Of a stretch of 64,000 bases of DNA, positions 48,901 through 61,231 are shown in pieces. Within the stretch, counting starts at the first letter, position 1; each line of letters opens with the position of its first letter. The notes under the pieces are model-generated. The model made no database searches. It saw nothing but the letters and a program-made list of their open reading frames with translations, and was not told the DNA's origin. The DNA comes from Siderastrea radians (taxonomy: Eukaryota; Cnidaria; Anthozoa; Scleractinia; Rhizangiidae): assembly GCA_964017195.1 (NCBI GenBank), contig OZ024897.1, forward strand, positions 33,518,536 through 33,582,535, read 5' to 3'. The translations under genes and the position numbers were made by a program.

Positions 48901-51900
48901 ACGTACCAAAATACAGAGACTTATAAAATATGCAACTACTAACTTATGGAGAAAGGTTATTAGACAAAACTAATTCCGTAAGAACGTGTGTGACGTGCGG
49001 AAGAACGCCGAACGGACAAACTGAACTATTACAGTGGGACAATAGATTACAGAGAAACATAAATGAGAAACGTTGTGAAGACGTTATGTAAAGGGAAACG
49101 CTGGGAAGAGGAACTATTGTATGAATGTGGACTAAAGAATCGTGTGAACCTACTGACGTGTAGACAAATATCATATGAACGCACTAATGGACCTTTCGAG
49201 GAAACATATGGTGAAACGTTTTGAAGACGGCTAAATTTGTTTGAACATAGTAATGACAGAGAAAACGTTGCCATCTGAGACAAGAATTAGTAGGAAAAAC
49301 GTTGAGAGGACAAGACAAGTATCATACAAACATTATCATTTTATGATATCCTTTTACGGGATAAGTTTTAGTTTCTGCTCACTCAATTTGCTTTTGGGAT
49401 CCGATCATCAGAAGCATTATTTAGTTTGGTTTCCATCCAGTGCTTTAGTGCTTTGAAATTTTCACTAGCCAAATGGCTGGTGAAAGCGCAAAACTTACCA
49501 GCCAAAACTGAATTTCTAGTAGTCTGAGACTAGTTGGCTACCGTTAGTCTCGAGCCCTGTATGTACAACCAGAAACTCATAAGGAGTTGAACAAGTCCTT
49601 ATGAGTTTCTGGTACAGCCTAATGACAATAATTATAAGTCGACCTTTAATCATGTTTTTTTGTTGTTGTTGTTTTTAAATTCATTTGGTAATAGGTAAAC
49701 CTGATTCTTGAGCAGTTTGAAGGCCTTAAAGCAGGCTATCTCTCAAATAAAAGTCTTCCTTATATTCAAGATTTTGGATTCCTGTAAGTATATATGCTGT
49801 TATTAATAGAATTCTTCTATTTACCTTTTATCTCCCAAGAGTGTGCATAAGTAGGTACGTTGCCAACACAATTCCAAACATGTTAACATCCACTTGTTAC
49901 AGGGGCAAATAATCTGAAAAGCAATCTGCATATATCTATGGGCCTATCTCCAAGAAAAGAAAAGCCTACACTCTACACCCCAAGTGTTCAATCTAGGCCG
50001 CGTCTTTGCATCATTGACGTGGTAAATTATATCCTGACGCAAAATGAAGTTAACATGGGGTCATACTGACGCAAAAAAAGAGAAAGAAAACAAGTTACCT
50101 CACATAGCAGAACTTAGAGAAGCGGGCATTCGGCAATAAATAAAAGTAAAAATGCACGCTTAGGAGTACTTTTTGTGTCAGGCATTCCACACAATTCCGA
50201 GAGAGACTAGACTCCGCACATTTCAACGTGCAAGCGTTGCTTCAGCCATCGATGTTTTTTCGCAGTTGCCGGTTGGGTTGTTTTTCTTTGTAAAATTAAC
50301 ATGAAATGACAACAAAAGTTAACATTTTTAGCAAAAAGAGAAGGGCCGTTGAATCTCCTGAGAACAATGAAGAAGGACCAGAGAAGGATGGTGAAAGATC
50401 GGAAGAGAGTTCGATTAGTATCACTACAAGTCAACTTCACGAGCCAACTGCCAAAACATGATTTGACGTTAAGCTTATAATAGTTTAATACTGGTGGTAA
50501 GGAAGCATGAAATGAACGAATTAAGCTTAATTGTCTTTCATCATTTTTTATACCAAATTGGTCTGGCATTTTTTTAAAAATACGTTTCAGCTTTATAGTT
50601 GGGTCAATCCATACAACTGTACCACCTGCAGCAGTACCATAGGTTCATGTAATCCGACTTTTCACTGCAATAAAGGAATCAAACTGTGAAAAACATAAAG
50701 AATTAGTAAAGTATTCTTGGGTAATGGTTGTGATGATGTCAGTTTTCCAAAGTTTTTTTTTGTATAACATAGTTTGACCCAGACTATTTTTAAAATGACC
50801 CAATTTAAAATGACATGTGCGACATTTGACCCACTTTGGCTAATTTCTAGATTGAACACTGCACCCCCCTACTTCTAACCTTCAGCTAACAACCACTTTG
50901 ACACTGACAGAACAGTCCTTTATAATAGTTAAGACTGGTCTGCAAGATCAATTCCTTAGTTTGATTAAGAAAAAAAGAGGGTTTAGGTGAATGTGAAAAA
51001 TGCTTTCATGAAACATGTTGAACTAGACTTAAGGTGAGGTGAACAGACTGATTTAATATGTTCCCTGTAACAAGAATTCTGCATGGAACCCAATGCTCAA
51101 CCCATAAACCATCTTCAATTGTACCATGCATTACATGTTTGTGTTTTCTTTGCTTCTTGGAAGTCTGGCACAAGCTGATGGAGACCTTGAAGACTTGGAG
51201 CAGGCATTAGGAAAGAAAGAGATTCGTCATGTGTTTGGCTCAGGCTCCTGTTCAGCTCTGATTAAACTGTTGCCAGGCAACAAAGACTTGTACATTTCTC
51301 AGGTCACATGGAATTCATACTCATCCATGCTGAGGGTGTTTAAGTTTTTTGACATTCCTTTCACTGTTAGTGGAAATAAAGGTAAGTGGTAGACTGAGAA
51401 AAATCTTTTCTGGTTCCTTATTAAAATAATGTGTAATGAGGGGCATGTACATGGTCTAGTGATGCTAAAAATTACTTCCATTTTCTTAACACTTAAACCA
51501 TTTTGTCCCCAGTCCCCTGCAACTTTATGTGTCATACTTTTCCTGAGAGGTCACCTGATTTCACTCAGCCAATCGCTTGTGCTTCCGTGGGCTTGTTAGT
51601 CCCTTGAATAAAGATTTTACTGTTGTCAGATTTTACTGTTGTTGTTTTCTTGGTTTGTCATAAGGTTAATAAAAACCCTTAGGCTAACAAAAAATAACGA
51701 GTTACATATATGCTTCATCAGTGCCTCTCAAACAAATTTTGCACTTCCTGACTTTCCATGCAAAATATTCCAAGACTAGTGTGATTATTGACCTCAAAAT
51801 GCTGTAATCTTTATTTGATATCTAATGATGAGTGAAAATTGTGGAGAGTACCAAAACTAATGGGGAGGAGCCAAGGCTACTCCGCTTCCTTTCATGCTAT

Positions 51901-54900
51901 CCACACAACCATCTGCCCTGTGAGTAGTTTTGGTACCCTGTCCAGATTTTTGTTTACCATGGTTGCAGTTGAAACTCAACAATTGTCTCTGGTGATTAAA
52001 TGGAAAACAAGGGACTGTTAACAGCCTAATAAATTTAGTTCATATAGTAATGGACTTCAGCCTGTCAAAGCCTGCAAAATGTATTTATTTAGATATATAT
52101 AAAGCCATGATATTGGCTTTAAATTTTACAGGAGACATAATTCCAGGGAGAAAGCAGAGTTTCTCATCATACCCTGGCAGCATGACGAGTGGTGATGATT
52201 TCTACATGTTAAGTAGTGGAATGGTAAGTTCCACAAAAGATATTACTTTTTTAATTCTTTTAATATACTGTTGTGACAGCTAAGTCAGTTTTCATTTCAT
52301 TTTGTTATCATGTTCAGAGTTGACATTATTTATGCTTCAAGTTTATTGACCTCTGGTATGCTTCCCCTGACAGGTATCCCAGGAAACTACTATTGGAAAC
52401 AGTAACCCAGACCTTTGGAAATATGTCACAGAAACAGGGATTGTTCTGGAGTGGATGCGCACCATTGTTGCCAACCGCTTGGCAAGCACCACACAAGAAT
52501 GGGTCTATTTGTTCTCAAAGTACAACAGTGGGACGTAAGTTTTTCTTCATTTGTCAGTCTTCTGTAAATTACTTCAGTTGACTAATATTAGCCTGAGAAA
52601 ACAGCAGACGTCTCGCGAGGTTGCCACTTGAGCCCTCGCAAAACGATGTCTGAGTAACAAGCGCAGAAATTCCATACTGATGACGTGTCACTACCTAGAT
52701 CTAGGGAGTGCTTCTGATTGGTAGAAACGCAAGGGAATTTCGCTTCAACCTATCAGAAGCACTACCTAGATCTAGGTAGTGACGCATCATTTCTGTGCTC
52801 ATTACTCAGAGGTTGTTTTGCGAGGGCTCAAGTGGCGACACGCAAAATGTCGGCTGTTTTCTCAGGCTAACTAATGATAAATTTTTCTTCTTCTTTGTAT
52901 GTTGGTGAAAAACAATCTGTGGAGCAGCTACAATAATCAGGTTTGAGACGTGTTTTAGACTTGATCGTTACTGTTTCAGTCTGGTCATCATTTGCACCTT
53001 AACCACACCCATCCTATCACTCCAAAAAGATAATGTTTGCACTGCCTTGTTATCATGTTAGGGACACAAGATACTTTTAAAACTATTGAATCCTTTTCTT
53101 TTCCTTTCTCAGTGGATGGTTCTTGATTACAAACTGTTCACACCAGGTGAAGCTATCAAGCCTGGCACACTATCAGTTCTGGAACAGTTGCCTGGGATAA
53201 TAGAATCAGCTGACATGTCTGTCTTCTTGCAAGACAACACCTACTGGGCCAGCTACAACATACCGTAAGCACATACAATTGTATACTGCATTCTGAGGAC
53301 TCTTATACAACTTTGCCTGTGTATTACCAATAACATTGTTATCCAGTGAAATCATGCAGAATGTCACTTGATATTTAGCTGACCAATTTGGCTAAACTTG
53401 GGGATGTGGACAAAATTGAGCAGGGTAATATTTTAATGTTATTATTCCAAAAATTGAGACCCGAACTTCTGTTATCAAAACTGGAAACATCTTGGAACTG
53501 TGATAAACACACCTAAACTTAACACAACAGTAATACACACCAAAGAAAGAAATTAAAGAATTTTAGAGAACTATTTTAAATTAATAATTCACATCCTCTC
53601 TGGGAATGATCCAAATAATTTATATAAGGAAAAACTATCCCATCTTATGACATTTTATGACTGATAGAATGTATTTTAACCAACACATGTTGACATAGAC
53701 ATAAGAACAATTCCTATTTTCTTTCCTTTAGGTATTTTCCTTACATTTTCAATATGAGTGGTGCGAGGGCAAGTTATGAGAAGTTTGGCCCATGGTTTAG
53801 TTATGAGGGATCCCCTCGAGCACAGATCTTCAAGCGAGATCACAGCAAGGTTGTTGACATGACCACTATGATGAGACTTATGAGGTACATGTAATTATTT
53901 TTTCCTTTCCCCTTCATATGGTTTACTTGCTACTGAAATAGACCTGAACAAAACGTGGGCACAGGGCAGCCTCACTGGAAAAAGCTCAACGACTGTGGTG
54001 TCAGCCAACATTTCAGACGACCTCGTGACGCCCCAGAAACCTGTTCACAGCACCTACAGATGGCAGTGGCAGACCAAGGGGGAGGAACCAGGCATCTGTA
54101 CCCCTTCTCCACACTCCAAACTTCTACAGTTTGTCTTTTTATGGACCCTTTTAGCTGAAAATTCCTTGATCTGCCCCTGCATGGAAACTAGATGAATGTG
54201 TCTTTTCTTGTTGCGCTAAAAATGCCCGTAAACGTGAACATCATGGCTTGCGATGCGCATGCCTTGCTTGAAAATAGTCCCTCTCGCTCACTGTTAATAA
54301 GTTTTTAGCACACCCTAACATTTCTTCGTTTCTTTGATTTAAGATACAATGATTATCAACATGATCGGCTGTCTCGCTGTAATTGCACCCCACCCTACAG
54401 TGGAGAAAATGCCATCTCTGCTCGGTCAGATTTAAACCCAGCAGATGGAAAGTATCCGTTTGGAGCACTTGGACACAGAAAACATGGAGGAACTGACGCT
54501 AAGGTAAGTACCACTTACATAATACATTTTTGTGCTGTTTTGTAGTCCTTGTCTCAATTGTTGGTTACGTTTATTCAGTTGGAGATCTCACGTTGATTGA
54601 ATAACCTTTCACAACACATTGTTATGAGAGCAAGACCTTGGTACTCGACGGTGGCACAAATGAATGTGCTCGAATGGATAGTTCTAACCCGAAACAGCTG
54701 TCCTGGCTATCTTCAAACCATATACTGTTCTAATTAACACCTGTCGTCCTTTATCTTTTCATAGATAACGAATTCAGAGCTAGTAAAAAATTACGAGTGC
54801 ATGACAGTAAGCGGCCCCACTCATGACCAGCAGCCTGTATTCAAGTGGAGCACGTCAGGTTGGAAGAAACCCATGGGACATCCTGACGCCTGGGACTTTG

Positions 54901-54926
54901 AACCCCTCAAGGTCACGTGGGAGTAA
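45937..54926 (+). CDS. PLBD2: PLBD2-like lysosomal phospholipase B-like protein, 11 coding exons
   Basis: Lysosomal luminal glycoprotein of the N-terminal-nucleophile phospholipase B-like family. Exons: 45937-46136, 46956-47199, 49695-49783, 51164-51381, 52132-52223, 52374-52534, 52928-52940, 53113-53264, 53732-53884, 54344-54503, 54765-54926. They sum to 1644 nt (547 aa), with all phases consistent. Signal peptide about 1-22 (FRVFVFLLAICAGI). WSFLEVHTNGS opens the conserved domain. GSGSCSALIKLLPG carries C207, which by family knowledge becomes the nucleophile after self-cleavage. NSGTYNNQWM and GENAISARSDLNPA are also conserved, and the spacing and tail (KVTWE) fit PLBD2 better than PLBD1. 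Exon 7 is only 13 nt and encodes the end of GTYNNQ. The ATG at 45937 is chosen because the signal peptide follows it directly. Confidence 0.96.
46480..46720. repeat. G-rich repeat fragments, PLBD2 intron 1
   Basis: Contains GGGGGGTGGGGAACTCC and GGTATGTGCCGCCC, like the repeat at 296-775, then a second unit with CATCCCATCTAGGGGGGAGT. Non-coding. Confidence 0.45.
47265..47720. repeat. Repeat with AAACGCTGG / CCAGCGTTTATTCG phrases, PLBD2 intron 2
   Basis: AAATGCCAGTGGCC, CCCAGCGTTTATTCGAA and CAAGCGTTTATTAAAAC at the left recur as TCGAATAAACACTGG, AAATAAATGCCAGTACC and TCGAATAAACGCTGAGG at the right. This suggests an inverted-repeat element whose exact ends I could not fix. Confidence 0.5.
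48252..49559. mobile_element. Non-autonomous DNA transposon with CAGGGCTC ends, PLBD2 intron 2
   Basis: 1308 bp. The ends are CAGGGCTCAAGACTAAC and GTTAGTCTCGAGCCCTG, flanked by TATGT on both sides. Subterminal parts also match in reverse (TAGCCAAGTGGCT). The core (about 48630-49320) has degenerate tandem units with GGAGAAACGTTG-like words. No transposase frame. Confidence 0.75.
52587..52869. mobile_element. Foldback MITE, PLBD2 intron 6
   Basis: 283 bp that is almost entirely one imperfect palindrome. The ends are TTAGCCTGAGAAAACAGC and its reverse, followed by CCACTTGAGCCCTCGCAAAA and CACTACCTAGATCTAGG in both arms. ACTAAT flanks both sides (52581-52586 and 52870-52875). It ends 58 bp before the 13-nt microexon. 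Confidence 0.85.
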
Positions 54927-54981
54927 GACATGAATTGAACAGAATAGCGTTGAAGGTTTCAAAAACCACCACATATAGTGT

Positions 54982-54987
54982 AATAAA
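54982..54987 (+). other. PLBD2: Poly-A signal of PLBD2
   Basis: AATAAA 55 bp after the stop codon; a second AATAAA lies at 55019-55024. Either could be used. Confidence 0.6.
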
Positions 54988-55889
54988 AGTGATTTTTTGT
55001 GTATGAAAAAGTTTTGAAAATAAAAATATATTTCCATGACGTACTCCTTGAATTCGTCGTTAGTTCTTATACTCACGGAATAATCATGTTACATTATGCT
55101 TCTCTTGGTAGTCTTGTTGTTTTTACTGCTCGCAAGGTGTTGTTTTGTGTGTGTTAGGGGAAAAGTTGGCTTGTTGCATAGCATTGTTGTCTGATTAGGT
55201 GCAACATGATAGTAAGCTGTACAGTGGAACTTTCCTGTTGCCGGACGATTGTTATCATGGCTCACGTCAGAAACGAATAAGATCCTAGGACTGGCTATAG
55301 AGTGCTCGTGGTGCTATTTGTAGGGGGCAACGAATGTCAGAATGGTAAGAGAGAGAGAGAGAGAGCGATTTATGCTTGGCGCAAATATCCCCTATCCCAT
55401 ATTCAAAAGAGCATTCTTTTGCGCCCTCTCTCGTTTTGAGCTTTCGTAAAGTGAGCTTTATAAGTTCTCATCTTCCACTAGAAATTTAATGTATTTGGGC
55501 AGACACAGCAGCACGTAAAAGAGGCCACAATAACTCCCCACGTGTATGATTGATGCCTTCTTGATTGCCTGAGAAGTCAAGCGTCCTCTTAATGCGCGTT
55601 TCACTGATTTGATTCTTGACTAGGTCCAAAAATGATAAAACTATTTGTGCCAAAAGCGCGAAAAGAAATAGTCTCTAATCCTATCCTCGGCAAAAATACC
55701 TCTGTATTAGAAGGTGCCATCCTTAAGCCAAGTATTGCGTTTCGTGCAATTCAACGGCCTGTTTCAAGCGCTCAAACGGACGAAATGAATCTGGTGCGAG
55801 GAAGAAAGTAGTTAGGAGTGCGGAAAGAAAAGGGAGATTACAGCACATCCGCATTCTTTTGTTCTTGTTTTCATACAATTTGTTTTTCT

Positions 55890-56130
55890 CCCTCGTTCAC
55901 TACCCATAAATGCAAGATTCAAACAGGATAGGCAGGCGTGACAGGAAAGTCAAGCTTGTCTGTATGCGAAATGGAGAGGAGTTAAGAAAGGCGGAAAATT
56001 CAGTATGTCGCGAGCGTGGGACAAAGAAAACGTCTGAGTTCCACGCGGGAATCGAACCCACGACTTTCCGTACACCGGTCAGACGCTCTAGCCACTGAGC
56101 TACTGGAAGACTCGTGGTGAGCGGGGTCAT
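55890..56130 (-). mobile_element. tRNA-derived SINE
   Basis: Minus strand: CCAGTAGCTCAGTGGCTAGA (A box) and GTGGGTTCGATTCCCGC (B box with a paired T stem). The anticodon stem and the position before the anticodon are not tRNA-like, and about 150 bp of non-tRNA sequence follows. The conceptual peptide from this repeat (VAQWLERLTGVRKVVGSIP) is a familiar artefact in coral gene predictions. Confidence 0.65.
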
Positions 56131-56254
56131 ATTTCAGTACTAGCTACATTGGAGATAAGTACCCTAGAAGATGATACATATTATAGTACGCCTATCAGCG
56201 CGTAGTGCACGTTTTAGGCAATTTTCGCTCAAAATTTAGCGTTATACAATAAAA

Positions 56255-56429
56255 ACAATAGAGTCCTTCTGTCCCAGGCCCTATGTGTGATAGGTTCCCT
56301 CGGAAATTTGATGTTCAAACTTCATATAAGCCCTTGAACTACGCTCTCGGGCTAACATTTGTTGTGAACATCAAATTTCCTCGGGCAACCTATCACACGA
56401 TAGTGCCTTCGACAGAAAAACTCTATTGT
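56255..56429. mobile_element. MITE with ACAATAGAGTC ends
   Basis: 175 bp with arms of about 60 bp: ACAATAGAGT, CTATNGTGTGATAGGTT and CCTCGGAAATTTGATGTTCA in the left arm, with the inverse in the right arm. Confidence 0.8.
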
Positions 56430-56982
56430 TTAATTAGGGTCCAGTGTAGACTTGTCAAAACAGTGGCGTCTGTTTCTACAGAACAAGCGACTTCTATCAC
56501 CAACAGCACATCAATTCGGTATTATGGCGTCCCCTCGGTGCATTTTCCTAGCGTAGCAAAGATGTCATGTAGAGTGCCAAGTAGTACTCTTATTTTCAAC
56601 CGGTACGCGTTAAATCTGCAGCAAGCACGCCTTTGGTTTGGCGGTGTAATGCGAACTTTTTCAACCATAGTAGCTAACAGAAATGTAAAAAAGGTAGAAA
56701 CAGTAACTAGCAAGACAAAAACAACCTAACAGAACACCCATTGTTTTTACCGATAACTTTTTCAAGAACTTGGATCTTTTGTCATCAGCTCAGTACAGGT
56801 CACTTCAAGAAAAGAAATCAATGCAATGGAACAAAAAATATTGTCGCCAGTGAACGTTAGCGAGAACTCCCTGATTTGCTGCCGATGACACAATTCGCTT
56901 TGTTTCGCAGCCAGAGAAGACAAACGAGTGCATGACTTGGAGCAACTCTAGGCTTAAAAGGGCTGGGACTAACTCTTCATCC

Positions 56983-57200
56983 TAAAGGCTGGTTTCCATA
57001 TCATAATGATCGCTGCAATCGCCAAAATAAACGTTCAGCAATCGTTGCGATCATATGGAAACCACTCTTCAGCGGTCGTTGTGAAATGCTTTGCTCGCTA
57101 CGATCGCCGAGGTGTGGTTTTCCATATGATCACAACGATTGCTGAACGTTTTTTTCAGCGATTGCAGCGATCGTAGCGATCATATGGAAACCAGTCTTTA
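56983..57200. mobile_element. MITE with CTGGTTTCCATAT ends
   Basis: About 218 bp flanked by TA, with TAAAGGCTGGTTTCCATAT at the left and ATATGGAAACCAGTCTTTA at the right. The inside has many CGATCG/GCAATCG words in both orientations. Confidence 0.8.
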
Positions 57201-57435
57201 TGCATTTACAGTCGTCGTATGGCCATCCAAAGCGTGGACTGCGCAGTTGTATGGAGTTATTGTTTGCGCAAAGGCAAATTTTTAATGGCAGGACCTCCAA
57301 GTTAATAGGGAGTGGAAGTTCGGTTGAAATTTTCTCTTTTTCGCTTAAGCTTGGTCAGCTTAATACTAGGTAATATAGTATTAATATAATACTAGGTAAC
57401 TTCGATAGCTCTCTTATTTGTCTTAATCTTAAACA

Positions 57436-57635
57436 AATTGTGATTGTTATGAAGATATGTAATTCCCCTTTTATTCACTTTTTAAAATCCTTGTACATAA
57501 TTTTAAAGGAATTTTTAATTTCTAAATTTTTATCGTGTACTCATAATTTACGCAGGGCCCCTTTTGATACCAGCCAATGGCTGATAGGGCTACCCTGCCT
57601 AAATAAAGTTGACTTGACTTGACTTGACTTACTTG
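57436..57635 (+). mobile_element. Non-LTR retrotransposon 3' end
   Basis: AT-rich 3' UTR-like stretch, then a short G/C-rich hairpin (CAGCCAATGGCTG), AATAAAGT and a (TTGAC)n tail at 57610-57632. This looks like the severely 5'-truncated tail of a CR1/L2-type element. Confidence 0.5.
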
Positions 57636-58000
57636 TTTTCACGACTCCGAAAGTTCAACCTCTCTGATCTGCGCCGATGAAAGCAATTACCTCCGACTAC
57701 GCAGGCTACCCCAACTCAGACCACCTAAGGCATGATTTGAACCTACTTGCACAACTTGTGTACTAAAAAAATCGTAACTTTACGGACACTTGCCGAAAAC
57801 TCTCGAACTTGACAACTGAAAGCGGTATTTGATTATTGCTTCTACGCAGCTCGTTAAAATGTTTAGATTAAAATAGGGTAAATAAATATAAATAGCTGGT
57901 GGCTGTCACTTACATTAAATTAAACTTCATAAGTCACGTGACCTGTTTTCGTCAATTGCAGGATTCCAACTTATAGGGAAACGCTCCAAAAGTTGAATTA

Positions 58001-59900
58001 GGGTTTTCCGATTTAGCGGAATCGGAAAGACTTTTTCCGCCTTGCTAGCTAATTGAGGATGAAAATGTGCTGTTGGTTCAATTTGCACAATGCATTTTGA
58101 GTTATTCTTGTCTATTTTCTATTGAGATATTTGACAATAATAAAGACTTTCTAAAGCAAATGCAATAGGCTGCCTCTATTTCAAAACAATTCAAAAACTC
58201 ATTAATAATTCACACGCCCATGAACCTATCAAATGAGCTCACGTGCAGTGACTTTATATCTAATTGAAAACACTCCTAATTAGTATGCGGTGTTTATCAG
58301 ATATAAGGTTAGTGCATGTGACTTAATTATGAATATTAATTATCAAAACATAAACTGACACAAAAAATGGTGACTGAATATTTAATCTGATTCTTTCAAG
58401 TAATTCAATTGCATTACACAGTGGATTTACTTTTGCACAAAATCAACGTTTATTGTCCGTTTTCAGTAGTCATTAAACGGCTTTCTCTATTCTCTTTGAA
58501 AACATCGTAACTAAACAAAAGTGAAGCGACTATAACGTAACTTCAGTATCCAAGTGTTGAATTTTTGCCTTCAACTGAGACCACGTGGGTTCATTGCAGG
58601 CAATTTACTTCTCGTACGCGTCGTTCTCTGTCGCTCAACAGAAAAATCATACACCACTTACTCACTAACCAAGCGAGTTGTCTTTAGAATTGCTCTGTTT
58701 GGCGGGTTCCCCTTTTCTTCTTCAGAATTTTCGGCTCTCAAAACGTTCGCCAAAAAGAGGCGATGTTGACTCCTTCGAAGCCAGAGCACGTATGAGACAA
58801 AAGATGTTTTTGTCGTATAAAAATTTCTTCCTTTTTAAAAGCGCATTTGTTTGAACTCACTGGGGACACGCCCTTTCGGCAAGTTTCGTGTGAGACAAAA
58901 GATATGTTTTTGTCGTATGCTAATTTCCAACTTTAACAAAAGCATCATTGTTATAAACTTATCTAGTGGGTGTTTGTTCCGAAGTAAGGTAGAGGAATTT
59001 TAGACCCGATAAAACACTGCTGCTCGTTTATTTAACATTACTTAGTTTCAAAAACTACGCAAATGAATTGCAAAACTGTACTTGTATGCATGTATTACTC
59101 TTTAAAATATCACCACCCTTCAGTGTCAACGAAATGCACGTGGACCATGTTAGCAAGCCATCAGAAAAAGGTCGCCTCGCATTCTTAATTAATTTTGTTT
59201 ATTTTTCTTCACAATTAGCATCTATAATAATCTAATTCAAGACATTTTTAAACATTTTTTCAATTTTGAAAAACTCTGTTGGAACCCACATGTGCACACA
59301 ACTAAAGGTAAAAATGGTGTCTGGTGTCGAAATACACTAGAACTAGATATTTTTCGAAATCCAATAGAATGATCTATGTGTACTCGCAATGACCGCGATG
59401 CACGATTGGCCGAACGTTGCCTCCTGTTGGGTGAGATGGAGTATATTGTACCTTCATATAGTTTTTTTTCTACGTCTACCTTGGTTATCTTGCCCCGTGA
59501 AAACAGTGTGTCAAATAAATGAGGTCAAGTTATCAGACCACAGTTAGAAAAAACCTTTGTAGAACTCTCTCGTGAAAACAAGGCATTAGTCCCCCTACTG
59601 CATACTTATCCCAATTAAAATTATTTCTAAAAAGAACTTTCGAAATACCGAACGAATATAGGCTAGAGATCTGCATCCCTGCAAAGCTCTGACTGAACGA
59701 CTTCTTCAGTATCTTCAGAGGTATTGAGATACCTCTGCCGCGAAACCGGGAACAGAAATAATACTGATTGACTTAACGTATGCAATTTGTGCAGGCTCCC
59801 TGTTATGCAACAATGGGCAAACTAAGTGATATCAATGACATTTTCAATAGGCGGAAAAATGTGTTCCATTTAAGTGAATTTTCCGCTAAATCGGAAAACC
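58001..59900. mobile_element. Putative 1.9-kb non-autonomous DNA element
   Basis: Ends GGGTTTTCCGATTTAGCGGA and TTCCGCTAAATCGGAAAACC are inverted and flanked by TTA on both sides (57998-58000 and 59901-59903). A roughly 100-bp direct duplication with GAGACAAAAGAT and GTTTTTGTCGTAT lies at 58790-58925. No transposase frame. Confidence 0.6.
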
Positions 59901-60162
59901 TTATTATGATGAGCTCTTAAAAAGAATGCACTCAGTAAGATTTAATTTTATTTCATTTTATGTACCCCATTATACTCTGAAGATGGTCCTTTACTGCATG
60001 GTTACGTGACACAAACGTGCGACACTCATACGCTAGAACTGAGTTAAGGCCATCAATTTTTAACTGTAACGGACCGTGAGACTATGGTTTCGGTCCGTAG
60101 AGTTTTGTACGGACCGTGAAACCCATCTACGGAATGTACAGAAGAGTTGACGGACCGTACAG

Positions 60163-61223
60163 CAGGGCGGGAAAAGGTTGGGTGATGAAACGAGCGTGTC
60201 CGAGCAAAAAGGTGTGATGCAGTGGACTGGGATCAAATTCGGTGCTAGATCTGGGTTGCTTCCTTGGGTTTCCTCCATAATCCTGGTAATCTACGAAGTT
60301 CCCGAAGAACGCCGACTTTGGTTTATCTTTTCTCTGTCTTATCCGCCTTGATCTATGCTAAAAAACTGCCGAAAGACTGTCTCAAAACAAGCAGAGTAAA
60401 GTAAAAAGATGGAAAATGGCGTTTGGATGACGCGTGGCATGACGCGTATTTATAATGCGTGCAGCTCGTGCAAGGTTAATCAGGACACTCTGGTTACTTA
60501 ATTAAATCAACATCAACATCAAAACCGCGCTTCTTCTTCTTTTTCCCCTAAACCTCTCCTATGCTTGTATGTTTCTTTAGGAACTACAAATAGAATTCCT
60601 CCTCAGTTTAAACGGTTTTCTTTGCTATGTTTCTGTGAGATAAAGGGAGGAGAAATCTTTAAACTTGATTTCACTTTTAATTTGTTTACATACAGTTGAC
60701 GACGTTGCGACGAATCATCGCCATGGCGCGTTGCAAGGAGGCAAAGTTTAAAGTTGCAAAACGCCACTATCTCCAAATATCTCCAGCTAATTTTTTATTA
60801 TGTCATGTAAAATTTGTCGACCTTTAAAATATGCAAGATTTAGGGTGGAATAATTTGGAGCTTTTGTAAAAGAGACGATGAAAGACAACCATGTCATGTT
60901 TTGCAGCAAGAGCAAGCATTCGGCACCCTCAAATTGAACTCATTTTTAGCCAACTTACTGTGAAGAAGATTGACAAACATGCACGCAGACATAAACATTT
61001 TTAGCTGTGAGCCAGGACTGTGAAAAAACGTTTTAATCATAGTGCACGCCTGGCTGAAAAATAAAGAAAGAAAATGAGATTTCCGGTTTGTTGAAAGGTA
61101 AATTTTGCCGGCTACCAAACGCACCGGAAGCGCGGAAAGAGCGCTCGTACCAGTCCTTCTCCGCATCACACATCGCTTGAAGAGCGGACTGCTCGTTTCA
61201 TCGCCCAACCTTTTCCCGCCCTG
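60163..61223. mobile_element. hAT-like non-autonomous element nested in copy 2
   Basis: 1061 bp with terminal inverted repeats of about 33 bp (CAGGGCGGGAAAAGGTTGGG, then YGATGAAACGAGC, one mismatch). Flanked by the 8-bp duplication CCGTACAG (60155-60162 and 61224-61231), which is part of the host repeat word. CAGGG ends with 8-bp duplications are typical of hAT. No transposase frame is present, so it would need one from elsewhere. Confidence 0.88.
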
Positions 61224-61231
61224 CCGTACAG

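Larger units (their letters stand above)
54927..58000. other. Intergenic repeats, no gene recognised
   Basis: Downstream of PLBD2. It has an AG run near 55350 and, in order, a SINE, two MITEs and a LINE tail listed separately. The open frames (one of 148 codons at 56283-56729) have no recognisable motifs and overlap a MITE. Confidence 0.6.

Noticed and set aside
56040..56110. A tRNA gene on the minus strand
   Set aside because: A and B boxes are present, but the anticodon stem is mispaired, the base before the anticodon is not T and the acceptor stem ends do not pair. A SINE is more likely.
56283..56729. A 148-codon plus-strand frame
   Set aside because: It starts within a MITE, has no recognisable domain and no gene-like context.
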